Origin: Lytechinus variegatus
Lineage: Eukaryota; Echinodermata; Echinoidea; Temnopleuroida; Toxopneustidae
Assembly: GCF_018143015.1 (NCBI RefSeq)
Contig: NC_054752.1
Span: forward strand, 1,736,001 to 1,800,000
Length of the DNA: 64,000 nucleotides
Direction of reading: 5' to 3'
Part shown: positions 35,901 through 48,261 of the stretch, in pieces
Numbering within the stretch: position 1 is the first letter of the stretch
How the letters are laid out: the number at the start of each line of letters is the position of its first letter
Made by a program: the position numbers and the translations under genes
Notes under the pieces: generated by a model
The model's database searches: none
What the model saw: only the letters and a program-made list of their open reading frames with translations
What the model was told of the DNA's origin: nothing

Positions 35901-37074
35901 TTCGCCCGGGTGCGCAAATTTTGGATTGAAGCAGATAGCAACCGACATGGCAGATAAAATAAGTCAAGATGCAGCCAAGTTCATCCAACGAGACTTTTAC
36001 GTCGATGATGGGCTTAAGGCAGTAGAAACAGAAGAAGAGGCCATCGATCTTATCTCAAAGACCAAGAAGATATGTGGACATGGTGGTCTTCATGTTCACA
36101 AAGTTGTCTCCAACTCAAGGAAAGTGCTAGATTCAGTTCCAAAGGAAGATAGAGCTAAAGAAGTGAAAGAATTTAATCTTCTACTCGATCACCTGCCTGT
36201 AGAGAAAGCTTTAGGGGTGCAATGGTGTGTCGAGTCTGATACTTTCCGCTTTAGGGTGACCTTCCAAGACAAGCCTTTGACTAGGAGAGGTGTGCTGTCA
36301 ACCGTGATGTCTGTGTACGACCCTCTTGGATTGTTAGCCCCATTGCTGCTTCCTGGCAAGATAATACTTCAGGATCTTTGTAGAACTTCTGCCGCTTGGG
36401 ACGACCCCCTTCCAGACCTACTTCAAGACAGGTGGAATAAGTGGAAAACGGACATTCTCCAACTCAAAAGGGTCTCCATTGACAGGTGTTACAAGCCGGA
36501 AGACTTTGGGGAAGTCAAGAATGTCGAGCTACACCACTTCTGTGATGCGAGCAACCTTGGTTATGGTCATTGTACTTACCTGAGAATGATTAATGGAAGG
36601 GGGGAAGTACATTGTACGCTTGTGTTGGGCAAATCCAGAGTGTCACCAATCAAGACAGTCACAGTACCAAGGCTGGAACTGACTGCAGCTGTTCTGTCAG
36701 TGAAGATGAGCGCCTTTCTTCAAGCTGAGCTAGACCTCAAAATTGATAGGGAGGTCTTTTGGACTGATAGCCGAGTGGTGCTAGGCTATATCAAGAACGA
36801 GACAAGGCGTTATCATGTCTTTGTTGCAAATAGAGTCCGCCAAATTAGAGATGAATCATCACCCAATCAATGGAGGCACGTCAGCACTCAAGATAATCCA
36901 GCTGATGCCCCATCAAGAGGACTCACGGTCGATCAGCTTGAAGCATCAAAGTGGTTCATGGGTCCAGACTTCATTTGGGAAAGCGAAATTCCGGAAGAAA
37001 CTGAGGAAGAAGCTACAGTCATTCCTAAAGATCCTGAAGTAAAAAGCAACACCCTCAGTAAAAGGGGTAGATGA
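32998..37074 (+). pseudogene. BEL/Pao gag-pol, first open segment (gag, protease, RT, RNase H; 1358 codons)
   Basis: Translation more likely starts at the ATG at 33010 (atcATGG context) than at 32998. A gag-like domain (about residues 205-360, LPLPEPGIFSGNPLDYTAWRR) precedes zinc knuckles: CX2CX4HX4C at about 432 and 465, plus a third Cys/His cluster. The protease region has DTQSDTS at 559-565, with Gln where retropepsins usually have Gly. The reverse transcriptase carries YVDD at 1001-1004. RNase H follows with FCDAS near 1179 and WTDSRVVLGYI. The frame closes at 37074. The reading continues in another frame after an AAAAGGGG run at 37060-37067, so Pol is broken here unless the run is a sequence error. 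Confidence 0.9.
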
Positions 37075-38428
37075 GCTCGAGTTAAAGCGATTTGATCACC
37101 TCTCTAGTTGGTATCGAGCGAAGAGAGCTGTGGCGAACATCCTCCGTCTCAAATCATACCTACAGAAATGCTGCCAAGCAAGAGGAGATGGGAATGACGT
37201 CAAGAAAGTTGTGATGGAACCTCTGACTACTGAACGACTTCTTCATGCAGAGAAGGAAATCATAAGACTGATTCAGAGGAGGACATTTGATGAAGCGAAA
37301 TCATCAGAGATCAGCAAGTCTCACAACGAAAGAGAAAGAAGGCGTCGTTGCAAGGAGACCAGTCGTTTGTGTCGTCTTGACCCATTTATAGATGATGATG
37401 GCATCCTTAGAGTTGGAGGACGTTTGAGGAGATCTGACCTCTCATTTGAAAGTAAACATCCTGCCATCCTTCCTCAAATTCACCTGACCAAGTTAATTGT
37501 ATCTCAGTGTCATACTGAGGTGGCTCATGGAGGAAGAGGCATGACGACTAACCATCTCAGAGCAAAGGGATATTGGATCTTGGGTAGCAGCAACTTCATC
37601 TCGAAATTCATCTCCCAATGTGTAGTCTGTCGCAGACTTCGACAACCTCCACAAATTCAGAAGATGGCAGACTTACCTGAGGACCGTCTTTCCCCAGCTC
37701 CACCATTTACCTATGCTGGAGTTGATTGCTTTGGGCCTTGGCTAATAAAGGAAGGACGGAAAGAACTGAAACGCTATGGTCTGATATTCACATGTATGGC
37801 ATCGAGAGGTATTCACATCGAAGTTCTACACTCCCTCTCCACCGACTCCTTCATCAATGGTCTCAGACGCTTCATTTCTGTCAGAGGCCCTGTAAGACAA
37901 TTGAGATGTGACAGGGGAACAAACTTTGTAGGTGCTGAGGTCAAACGATGTGCTGAATCCAGTGAGAAACAAGTAAAAGACTTTCTCCTGAAAGAGGGAT
38001 GCGACTTCATCGCTTTCAAGTTCAATGTACCTGCTTCTAGCCACATGGGCGGAGTGTGGGAGCGGCAGATCCGCTCCATACGTCAGGTCTTAGATGTTCT
38101 GCTACACCAGGCAGGCCAACAACTAGATGACGAGTCGTTGAGAACTTTGATGTGTGAGGCGGCTGCCATTGTAAACAGTCGTCCGCTAACCACCGACCTC
38201 CTGAATGAACCAACACATTCCACTCCATTGACTCCTAATCATCTGTTGACTCAAAAATCGAGGGTCATCTTCCACCCCCTGGTAGTTTCTCTCGAGAAGA
38301 TGTCTACGCGAGGAAACGATGGCGGAGAGTACAACACTTGGCAAATGAGTTTTGGTGTCGATGGAAGAAGGAGTTTCTTTGTCAGCTTCAGTCGCGACAG
38401 AAGTGGACCAAGCCACATCGCAACATGA
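37068..38428 (+). pseudogene. BEL/Pao integrase segment (second frame)
   Basis: The open segment is usually read from the ATG at 37130 (432 codons) but is open from about 37068. It contains an HHCC zinc-binding region (H..HTEVAHGG ... CVVCRR). The DDE catalytic core has Asp199 (GVDCFGPW), Asp261 (CDRGTNF) and Glu311 (GGVWERQ), counted from that ATG. Integrase inserts the DNA copy into the host genome. The frame is lost again at a five-C run at 38275-38279, and the last 50 codons of the segment are out-of-frame sequence. Confidence 0.9.
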
Positions 38429-38658
38429 GAATAGGAGATGTGGTAATTATTAAAGACGATAACACTCCTCGCAATGTTTGGCCTCTTGGAAGAATCGTTG
38501 AACTGTATCAATCAAAGGATGACTACATTCGTAAGGTTAGGGTCATGGTAGGAGACAGAAAATTAGATAATGTGGGAAAACGAAGTAACCCAGTGACTTA
38601 CCTTGATCGTCCCATCCACAAGCTAGTTCTTCTTCTTCCGAGTGAAGACCAGGAATAA
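38280..38658 (+). pseudogene. BEL/Pao C-terminal domain (third open segment)
   Basis: The reading returns to the first frame. It shows WRRVQHLANEFW, RQKWTKPHRN, GDVVIIKDD and NVWPLGRIVE, the conserved C-terminal domain that follows BEL/Pao integrases. It stops at 38658. The visible ATG at 38338 is internal to the domain and is not a true start. Confidence 0.85.
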
Positions 38659-40137
38659 TTCCCAGCCAAGGAGCCAACGTGACTCATTAAGAAAGACTAA
38701 AATGCTCATACAGAATCTGATAATCTTCAAGTTAATTTGATGATTTGATCTGGACTATAATTCACCAAAACTTTCTTTGAGAACTTTGCATGGAGCACAG
38801 TCTGAACTCTAAACTAATCATAAGATATGAATACATCAATTTGTGGGTTATGGAAACAGAAATTGACTGTGTTAAAAATTTGAAGTAAAACTTTGATTTT
38901 ACTGTCGTTCTAAACATTCTGAGTCTGATTTAAGACTATATTGCTTCGTGAATTTCAGACAATGAGTCTGATCATTGCAGAATAATTGCTTGATCATGTT
39001 TTTTCATACACATTCATAAAAACGTTTACCAAAATTCAATTCGATCGAACATACATTGGTCTGGAAATTAGACTAATTCTCGTCATTTTCATTCAGAAGA
39101 AAATTAACAATTTGGTATATTGCATATTTTCAAAGTTTTATAAAGATGCAAGGTGGAGAAAGTCTTGAGAACAAGTACGTTTCCAGTCGTATTCAAACTT
39201 TTCAAAGATGACTTTGTGTGTATTTCAGAATATTTCAATATTTTCATATACATGTATATAATGAGCAGGAAGAACGCATAAGTATATATCATAGAATGTT
39301 GAAATCTTCCAAGGAAGAGTGTTGATTTATCTAAAACATAACAAGTTTTGACTGAATTCAAGTTGAATTCATCTGAGATATGGTACACTATGCAATTTGT
39401 CTTTCTATTATATTGATGCAGATTATATACACGTATCTCACATGCATCGAGGTCTGAATCTATATATATGATTAATCTATATATATATCTCGTCTGAAGA
39501 TGAGATTATAAAATTTATAACGATTGTCTTCCTTTTTGGCAGAAGCCTTTTTTCTTGGTTAGATAAATATTCCATGAAAATAGAGGAAAGGTACAAATAT
39601 TGGAGGTTAAGTTCGTATTCTACCAAAATGATTTGTTTCTTGATTATGAATACTTATTGATTTCTTGAAGTAGTCAAATTGTGTGAACTTGATGTTTTTA
39701 TCTATATACAAAGAAAATGAAAAAAAAGGTGAAAGGCAGAAAAATAGTAAATTGATGTTTTTGTTTTACATTGAAAGCCTTTCGAGTACTACGACACTTT
39801 CGAATTGGATTTACGCTTGTAAATTATTGTCAAAATTGAAGTATGACATTTTGCGATATCAATGTTTCATTATCATGTTTTGAAAGATGTAGTTTGAGTT
39901 TCTCATCATTTGTATATAGTACTTAGTGTATCATCTTATGGTTGATGGTATAATTTTACAGCCAGGGAATGTGATTTCGTGAAAATTTTCTAGGAAACGT
40001 TCATGTATACTTAGTCTAGTAGCGTAAATTTATCTTTTAGAAGTATACATGTATGTATTCTATAAAGTACTTAAATTTAGATTTATTCATTGCAGATGTT
40101 TTCTTGAGGTAAATTAATGCTTAATTTAAAGGAGCCA
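38659..40137 (+). other. 1.48-kb non-coding tail of the BEL element
   Basis: AT-rich sequence between the pol stop and the 3' LTR. It has no ORF over 94 codons on either strand and no envelope-like pattern. A short purine patch, aaaggag, near 40128-40134 is a weak polypurine-tract candidate next to the LTR. Confidence 0.6.
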
Positions 40138-41063
40138 TGTGATGAAAGTACATCTGAATTGATAAATTAGCGCACCAGAATTAGCGCAGAAGTGATTTAG
40201 CACTTTTTGCATACTTTCACTATTGCACTACCTGATTAACATATTTGTATCTAGCACTCCCTTAGTCAATGTGTACACTTACATAGCACCATGACAGTGC
40301 ATTTGATTTTTGGACATTGGGTTGTGTGAGGGACCAGGATTTTGCCCTTCAAAATCACAAACATCCTGGCTCAGAAGACATTCAATTTACTTGAGAAAGC
40401 AAGCAAAGAGGTTAGTTGATGTTTTATTTTATATATTTTTAATTATGGTCTAAGCATAAAGTGAGATTTTAGAGATCTTTTTCTTGGTTCATAATGACTA
40501 ATGATAATGTGTATGTAGTATGTATAATGTATGTACAAACTATAGCAGGCTCATCGATCCCATTCATAATCAAATAAGACTCAAGAAACTACATTTGTAC
40601 TACATTTATTATATGATATATAAAGAATGATTGTTGATTTGTACTTTTATTCTTATAATTGTGAGAACAAAGCTGAATTGTGTTTGTAGTTTGAAACCTT
40701 TAATGAGTAAACAATCATATGTATAGTGGAGAGAATTTGGAATCTAGTTTATATTAGACTATTTAGGTCTTCCAAAGATTGATGTTGCACTATTGATATT
40801 TAAGATGCTTTGTTTGCTGGTATTTATGATTCCTTTTTCTTTATCATTGACTCCACAGTTTTCACGGATTAAAGATATCAATCAGATTAAAGGAACGAAT
40901 TGGTTCGAAAGAAGGATTAAAAGTACCAATTGGATTCAAAGGATTAAAACTACCAATTGGATTGATTGTATGGATTTGATATCAGATTAATCGATTAAAC
41001 AACGAAATCCTGTAGAGGCCTTTGTTACGCTTGTCTTTTGTTGTCGACCTCACTACAGCCACA
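40138..41063 (+). repeat. 3' LTR of the BEL element
   Basis: 926 bp and nearly identical to the 5' LTR. Differences include tatata inserted near 40617, a 3-nt deletion near 40662, and a small cluster near 40796-40830. It ends CCACA before the GTCCC duplication. Confidence 0.95.
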
Positions 41064-42201
41064 GTCCCACTTGGCACAAATGTTCCTTGAGTCAAAAGAA
41101 AAAGATTCATCCAAAGAGACACGCTGTATCTATGCAAATAAGCAAGTAATTTGCATAAATTTGCATATTATGTCGATATAGTAAAAACAAGTAATTCAGA
41201 ATAAATATTTCAACAGAACTGCCCTAAATATGAAATAAAGACTTAGGGTAAGACAGGGAAGAAAACTGTCATAAAATAATTGGGATATCCTTGTTTATTA
41301 TTACCTAATTTACATAAATTATGCAAATTATAATTTAAAACAGAGTATTCTTTCAAGAATCCTGAACTGTTTTTATAAATAACAGCAATTAATACAAAAT
41401 GTCAACATTCTACATGAAAGAGAATATATTAGCGAAAACATCGATATGCTTCATGACAGTATTAGTGTCTTAATTTGCTTAGAAAGAGGGCAAATATGTC
41501 AAAATGTATGACGTGATATTGCGCTAAAACGAGACCAAAACAACCTCTATGTCACAGTCACACTCACGAATCGGACAATAAAGCGATCAATGGTATGTCA
41601 TTCGAGATAACACAATCTCAACACAATAGCTTCCATCGGCTTCTCGTATCGCTTTTGTTGGTGTGTCTGCCACACCGTAATCTGTGATACATACGGGCAA
41701 AATGCATTTCGGTATCGGTAAAACACTATTAATTTTGTTTTATTTGTTTCTCTTGGAAAATTTACAGGAGACATTGCTTTGCAGGTTACTGCTTAAATGA
41801 AGCTCTGGCACATGAATCATGACGAATGTACCCCACATCAATCCATATTTTAACTTTGTTAAAATATATGTCTTTTGGAGACCCCGAAGTGGCAAAACTG
41901 CATTCCCCGGCTCGCGGCATTCTCGCTACTTTACAATACCAGTTTGACTTGTTTGACAAGTTGCGTTTTTGGTATAATAAAGCAACTTTTATATCTATAT
42001 TTCATATTTATCTATATTGATAATATTATTAATGTTATTATTATTATTATTATTGTTCTGCAGTTTGTAATAATGTTCTAGCACAGTAAAGGCTATAACC
42101 CAACAGGAGCATGCCTAGGATACCCTTTTCCCTTTTGGTTTTATGTATTCAAAAATCGTTTATTGTCTTTAGAACTCTTAAAAGATTACTTTTGTTTGTA
42201 T

Positions 42202-42503
42202 CAGGGGCGGAAATTTCTCCCAAAAGGTAGGGGGGACAAGGGTCTGGAAAATTTGACAAGCAAAAAAATAAAACGCTATTACCTAAAATTAAAGGTCATT
42301 TTGACGAAAATATATTTGACAAGCAAAAAAAAATTAATAAAAAAAAGGTCATCTCGTCCCAAAACGTACGTTTTATTCCCATTTTGAGTGATATATTTCT
42401 TAGCATCACCAAAGACCCAAAAAAGTAGGGGGACATTTGATATTGTGTCCCCCCTACTATTTTGAGTAGGGGGGACACGTCCCCCCTGGGATTTCCGCCC
42501 ATG
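42202..42503. mobile_element. 302-bp hAT-like MITE in the left foldback arm
   Basis: It starts CAGGGGCGGAAAT and ends ATTTCCGCCCATG, imperfectly inverted. It is flanked by GTTTGTAT at 42194-42201 and 42504-42511. The opposite foldback arm has the empty site with one tttgtat. The 8-bp duplication and CAGGGGCGG ends fit the hAT superfamily. Non-coding. Confidence 0.88.
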
Positions 42504-43442
42504 GTTTGTATTGATATCTTGGAATAGATTGAGGAGAAAATACTCTACAATTGACATGTAGAAGAGCTGTAGTACATTGAAAAAAAAGCCACACGTAAGC
42601 TCTAAAATACTCAAACCCCTTTATTGCTTCCACTCTATGTTAAATTTAAATATTTTCAGAGCCCATTCGGGAGAAAGATACATTTCTACTACACACAGTA
42701 AAGCCTCTTTACTTTCTCCTCTTGAAAAAAACAAACATAGAAGGCATTGTTTTATATCTCATAAAATAAGTTCGTGTACATGACGGTGGCCTGTCAAAGT
42801 TGCCCAACCCTTTATTTTGTTTTGACAATATATATTTAGAATATCGTCTAAATGAAGCCCTCATCTGGAAAAGGGCACTTATTAAAGGCAGCATCTACAT
42901 TACATAGAGGAGGCCCTGGTACTTGGAAGCGGGGGCTGAAGCACAACGCAAGATTTTCCGGACGAGGGGGCGGGAGGGGGGTGCTGCGTGTGTTATTCTC
43001 GATAGATAGCACCCCCTGGAATTCCGGCAGATGTGACAAAACGAAAAAAAAACGAAACGTTACCCCCAAAAAATCATTTTGTAGTGCAATCCTTTTTGTT
43101 TATTTCCTGTAAAATTTATTGATGTAAATTTGAAAAACGAAAAAGGTTCAATGTAAAATTTTGGTCCCAAGAAATCAAACAAGCTTCAGCCCCCTCTTCC
43201 AAGTGCCAAGGCCTCCTCTATATAATGTAGATGCTGTCTTTAATAAGTGCCCTTTTCCAGATGAGGGCTTCATTTAGACGATATTCTAAATATATATTGT
43301 CAAAACAAAATAAACGGTTTTTGGCAACTTCGACAGGCCACCGTCACGTACACGAACTTATTTTATGAGATATAAAACAATGCCTTCTATGTTTTTTTTT
43401 CAAGAGGAGAACGCAAAGAGGCTTTACTGTGTGTAGTAGAAA

Positions 43443-44585
43443 CAGTGGCGTAACTACGGGGGCCCCCCATCGGCTGCCCCCCCCCCCCCCCAAAAAAAAG
43501 GGGGGAAAGGGCGAAAAAGCGGGAGAAAGGAAGAGAAACGTAGTGGAGAAAGAAGAAATTATGTTCATTATAAATGTTATATTATATTATAATTATGTTA
43601 TATTACATGAAAAAACATTTTTCACACTTTTGAAACATTATTTGCTCACATGGCCTATGACTTTATTGTTCCTGGTGCTCGCATAGACCGTTTAAAGAGA
43701 TAATAATCCTGATGTACTAAAACCTTCTGTTTTCAAATCAATACTGTACACCAAATACATTACCTCGCAATTCGAGTCATAAGTTTTTCATGTAGTGACA
43801 TTTGCTCTTTTTTATGACTACTTAAATTGATTGCCCTATTTAAGGTCTAATATAAAACATTTCCTGTCCGTGCTAACGTTCGCATTAGTTGTTTGGTGAG
43901 ATGTCTACTCTTCAATGAATTTCTAAAATCAGTCCTTAAAATGCCTAGTTTTCTGATCTCAATATCAAAAATTTTCAGCTCGCGCTTCGCGCTCGCATCA
44001 TTTGGTTAATGAAATACGTACAGTCTTAGTGAATTCCTGCAAACAAACAAGACTTAGAATGCCTCTCTTTAGGTCTGAATTTCCGAAATTTTCAGCTCGC
44101 GCTTCGCGCTCGCAGTATTTGATTAGTGAGATGCGTATGATAATCATGATTACCATGTCTCCAAAAAATGCTTAATGTGTTTATATGTAATTCTAACAAA
44201 ATCAGCAAAGGTTGGTACTAGCATTAGATGACTTTGCTGAGATATGTATAATCTTAATGGATTCCTAAAATATATTCCCCATTTTGGGTCAATATATACA
44301 AAAATTTCAGCTCGCGCTTCGCATTGTATAGCGAGGCAGGTACATATCATGATTACAAAAAAAATTGCTTATAATGTCCCTTTTTAGGTCTGAATATCAA
44401 AAATTTTCAGCTCGCGCTTCGCGCTCGCATTATTCAATCAGTGAGATACATATCCGTTTAATAGCACTGCAAAATGTTTCTATTAGGTCAGTATACCTAA
44501 AAACTTAGCGCGCTTCGCGCGCTCCCTAAGTGACTCGATTTTTTTGCTGGTGCCCCCCAATGCCGTGGCCCACGGTACGCCACTG
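43443..44585. mobile_element. 1.14-kb non-autonomous hAT-like element with CpG motif array
   Basis: Ends CAGTGGCGTA and TACGCCACTG are inverted. AGTAGAAA is duplicated at 43435-43442 and 44586-44593. The 8-bp duplication and CAGTGGCG start are hAT hallmarks. The interior is a series of diverged units ending in gctcgcgcttcgcgctcgc or variants, near 43977, 44094, 44310, 44409 and 44508. It inserted in the right arm of the second foldback; the left arm lacks it. The 85-codon frame at 43429-43686 is not credible. Confidence 0.9.
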
Positions 44586-44848
44586 AGTAGAAATGTATCT
44601 TTCTTCCGATTGGGCTCTCAAAATATTTAAATTCAACATAGAGTGGAATCAATAAAGGGCAGTGTGGCTGTTATTCAATTTACCACAGCTCCTCTACATG
44701 TCAGTTGAAGAGTATTTTCTCCTCAATCTATTCCAAGGTATCAATACAAACAAAAGTAATCTTTTAAGAGTTCTAAAGACAATAAACTATTTTTCAATAC
44801 ATAAAACCAAAAAGGGAAAGTGTATCCTAGGCATGCTCCTGTTGGGTT

Positions 44849-44936
44849 ATAGCCTTTACTGTGCTAGAGCACTATTACAAACGGCCGAACAATAGCCTTT
44901 ACTGTGCTAGAGAACTATTACAAACGGCCGAACAAT
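44849..44936. repeat. Local tandem duplication of about 44 bp in the right foldback arm
   Basis: agcctttactgtgctagag...ctattacaaacggccgaacaat occurs twice in succession, differing by one base (agcact/agaact). The matching place in the left arm (near 42072-42095) has one copy. AAT-rich microsatellite sequence follows. Confidence 0.8.
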
Positions 44937-46172
44937 AATAGTAATAATAAAAATAATAATATTAATAATAATAATAACAATAATAATATTAATAAAAGTT
45001 ATAATAATATCAATAATGATGAATGTAAATATAAAGATGTAGATATAAAAGTTGCTTTATTATAACAAAAAAAAACGCAATTTGCCTTGCCGATGGCTTT
45101 AAAACAAGATATTTTTTGTATTTAAAGTCGAAATACGGAGAGGGGATGGGGTAAATTCGAAAGGCTCCCGTTGGCTTAAATAAACAAAAATATATTTTTT
45201 TTCAGGAATCATGTTGTCTGATGTCTCAAGCATCTGTGTTTTCCAAGTAGATAATACAAGTCAAACTGGTTTTGTAAAGTAGCGGGAATGCCGGGGAGAT
45301 GCAGTTTTGCCACTTTGGGGTCTCCAAAAGATATATATTTTAACAAAGTTAAAATAAGGATTGAGGTAGGGTACATTCGTCATGATTCATGTGCCAGAGC
45401 TTCATTTAAGCAGTAACCTGCAAAGCAATGTCTCCTGTAAATTTTCCAAGAGAAACAAATAAAACAAAATTAATAGTGTTTTACCGATACCGAAATGCAT
45501 TTTGCCCGTATGTATCACAGATTACGGTGTGGCAGACACACCAACAAAAGCGATACGAGAAGCCAATGGAAGCTATTGTGTTGAGATTGTGTTATCTCGA
45601 ATGACATACCATTGATCGCTTTATTGTCCGATTCGTGAGTGTGACTGTGACATAGAGGTTGTTTTGGTCTCGTTTTAGCGCAATATCACGTCATACATTT
45701 TGACATATTTGCCCTCTTTCTAAGCAAATTAAGACACTAATACTGTCATGAAGCATATCGATGTTTTCGCTAATATATTCTCTTTCATGTAGAATGTTGA
45801 CATTTCGTATTAATTGCCGTTATTTATAAAACAGTTCAGGATTCTTGAAAGATACTCTTTTTTAAATTATAATTTGCATAATTTTTGTAAATTAGGTAAT
45901 AATAAACAAGGATAGCCCAATTATTTTATGACAGTTTTGTTCCCTGTCTTACCCTAAGTTTTTATTTCCAATTTTAGGGCTGTTCTGGTGAAATATTTAT
46001 TCTGAATTACTTGTTTTTCCTATATCGACACAATATGCAAATTACTTGCTTATTTGCATAGATACAGCGTGTCTCTTTGGATGAATCTTTTTCTTTTGAC
46101 TCAAGGAACATTTGTGCCAAGTTGGACATTTGTACTCAAAAATGCAGCGTTCAACCTCTTAACAAGTCTACT

Positions 46173-47539
46173 ATTAGGGGAATTCAGAGAAATGCATTCC
46201 GGTGAAAAAAAATATGTGGTATTTGTTTGATGTTGACAGCCCCCCCACATCGGCTATTTTTCCTGGACTATTCTGAAAACCACTTCAGGAGATGGTGATG
46301 AGGACGCTAGTAAAGCGGTCTTCCAAACCGGTTTCCTATAACAATTTAAGGGCAAACAGTTCAGGAAATACAGGGACTAAATCACGTACGCCAAGAATTA
46401 AAATCAGTACCACTGAGAAGTTTTGGTAAATACATAGTCACGCGACATTCGTCTTATAGCGGACCTCGTAAGTGCATACTCGTAAGTCAGCATTTAATGT
46501 TTATCTCACAAGCATTTTGCTTCAAGATATTATGAGAACGGAGGGCATTTGCCCACTGAGTGGCCTTAAAGCATGTGTGTAGCTTTGGTAAAGGGTCAAT
46601 AATGTGATTGATAATCGAATATCATCTAATATGACAGTCTTACTGAAGCGTAGAGACCGTTAGATATTTTTCCAACTGCACTTCTCTGAGAAAATTTCAA
46701 ATATTCAAATCTTGGATATATAGCGCCCTCTCTCGGCGATGCTTGTTTTAAATTTAAAAATGGGCATTCAAGCACTTATCTTATAAATTTAGTGATTAGA
46801 TATCCAAAAGTTACAGACTAAGAACATATCTTGAAAGTTTCAGCCCATTCCATGATTTGGAATAGGATTTAATTGAAAGACAAAAACACACAGATATTTT
46901 AATTTGATCGGGTTACCCGATCAAGTTAAATTTCCATGTAAAATCGCAAAATTTATCCTGTAAAACACATTTTAATTTCATATCCTCCACATCATAGCTG
47001 TTATAGGGCATATCCATTCATATTAGCTAGCAATGAATTGGAATAGTGATAGGTGCATTTTGGTGGATTTACCAAAACTATACACAAGCTTTAAGGGGGA
47101 CGCTCTACTTTCATTTCCATCGCAGATATAAATGTAAGTAAACAAACAACCCCCCCCCATAATTCACCATGAAAAGATGATTAAATATCTTGCCATTATG
47201 GAAATCAAAACATTAGCAATGTTTCGCATTGATTCATTCGTCTATTTCATTAATAATATAATAATTGGTAGGATTTTTAATTGTGATAGAAACAACTCAT
47301 TTGGGAGAGCAGTGGTCGGGCAAGAAAGGCTTTTGGGTTCAAATTCTCACATCCCTTCTCCATGATCGTTTAATTTCTGTTTAGAATAATACAAAAAAGT
47401 CAAACTCGTCACGGTGATTGGAATGGCAAAGAACCAGGGGGGCATTGTGCCCGCCTCCTGCTGCCAGACAGTAGTTCATACGTCACACTGTAAAATTTGT
47501 GGTTTTAAAACTGACACCAATAATAATAATAATAATAGA
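46173..47539. other. 1.4 kb without recognised genes
   Basis: AT-rich flank of the foldback element. It contains a short palindrome, gatcgggttacccgatc, near 46907-46923, and a weak tRNA-like patch near 47305-47350 (gggttcaaattctcac) that lacks a full tRNA structure. No coding evidence. Confidence 0.4.
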
Positions 47540-47826
47540 CAGTTCTTGTATAGCGCATAACACATTATAAATAACATGAAAAACGTCTCTATGCGCTTCC
47601 AAAGGACTTGGATATTATTACCCTAGCTTTAGCCCCGCAGCCTTTTACAGCGCTGTGGCATTTCAAGGAATAAATTCCTGCCAGGTACCCATTCTCCTCA
47701 CCTGGGTTGAGTGCAGCACAATGTGGATGAATTTCTTGCTGAAGGAAACTACGCCATGGCTGGGATTTGAACCCACGACCCTCTGTTTCAAAGTCCGGAG
47801 ACTAATCCACTGGGCCACAACGCTCC
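47540..47826 (-). repeat. tRNA-derived SINE
   Basis: Same family as 8148-8426, minus orientation: the tRNA-like head is at 47757-47826 and the tail, gacagttcttgtatagcgc, follows an (aat)n run at 47519-47536. The 61-codon frame across it is not a gene. Confidence 0.75.
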
Positions 47827-47829
47827 ACA

Positions 47830-48010
47830 ATTGGTGTTAATAGAGGACCACACTCTGAGGTGTTAAAATTACACCCTAGAGATTGAACATAACACCAAAG
47901 AGTGTAAATGTAACAACCAAAGGTGTTGTAATAACACCAATAGGTGTAAAACTAACACCATCAATTTAACACTGGTGTAAAATAGTCCTCTATGTACACC
48001 GGTTAACACC
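47830..48010. mobile_element. MITE-like patch of ggtgtta/taacacc repeats
   Basis: ggtgttaatagaggac near 47832 is mirrored imperfectly by gtcctctatgtacaccggtt near 47986. The interior has about ten taacacc or ggtgtta motifs. This is a small palindromic non-coding element of uncertain class. Confidence 0.45.
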
Positions 48011-48261
48011 ACAGTTCTTGCTGTGCACAATTGTAGGTCAAGCAAAGTCTAACATGGGCCTACAAACATTTTCTGTCCATGCTCTGTCGCGGCGCTTCCT
48101 CATCCCCCCCCCCTCGAATCCATGCGCAGCGGTTTAGTAAGATGTTGGTCCTTATGGGAGGGCATAGGCGGATCCAGGAGGGGGGCATAGCCCCCCCCCC
48201 CCCGCCCTTATTGGCGGAGCAAAAAAAATAATAAAAAAGGGGACAGAAAGGAGGAAGAAAG

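Larger units (their letters stand above)
31860..41063 (+). mobile_element. BEL/Pao LTR retrotransposon, 9.2 kb, with GTCCC target duplication
   Basis: Two 926-bp direct LTRs begin TGTGATGAAAG and end CCACA. GTCCC flanks the element at 31855-31859 and 41064-41068. The uninterrupted right arm of the host foldback reads gtcca at the matching site, confirming the insertion point. Internal order is gag, protease, RT, RNase H, integrase, C-terminal domain, as in BEL/Pao. There is no envelope-like gene. The coding frame changes twice (see the coding parts). The LTRs differ by roughly ten substitutions and three small indels, so insertion was recent. Confidence 0.95.
31800..46172. mobile_element. Second foldback element, interrupted by three later insertions
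   Basis: The left arm (31800-31859, then 41064 to about 43000) and the right arm (about 43180-46172) are inverted copies with a short unpaired centre near 43050-43180. Ends read agtagacttgttaa and ttaacaagtctact. Paired landmarks include tgcatttttgagtacaaatg, tctatgcaaataagcaagta, the ATT-repeat, and gaagccctcatctgg near the centre. Subtracting the BEL element, the 302-bp MITE and the 1.14-kb hAT-like element leaves about 3.7 kb. No transposase is encoded. A ttag occurs just outside each end (one base off on the right), which is not conclusive as a target duplication. Confidence 0.8.

Noticed and set aside
38659..40137. Envelope gene of the BEL element
   Set aside because: No ORF above 94 codons and no signal-peptide or glycoprotein-like pattern.
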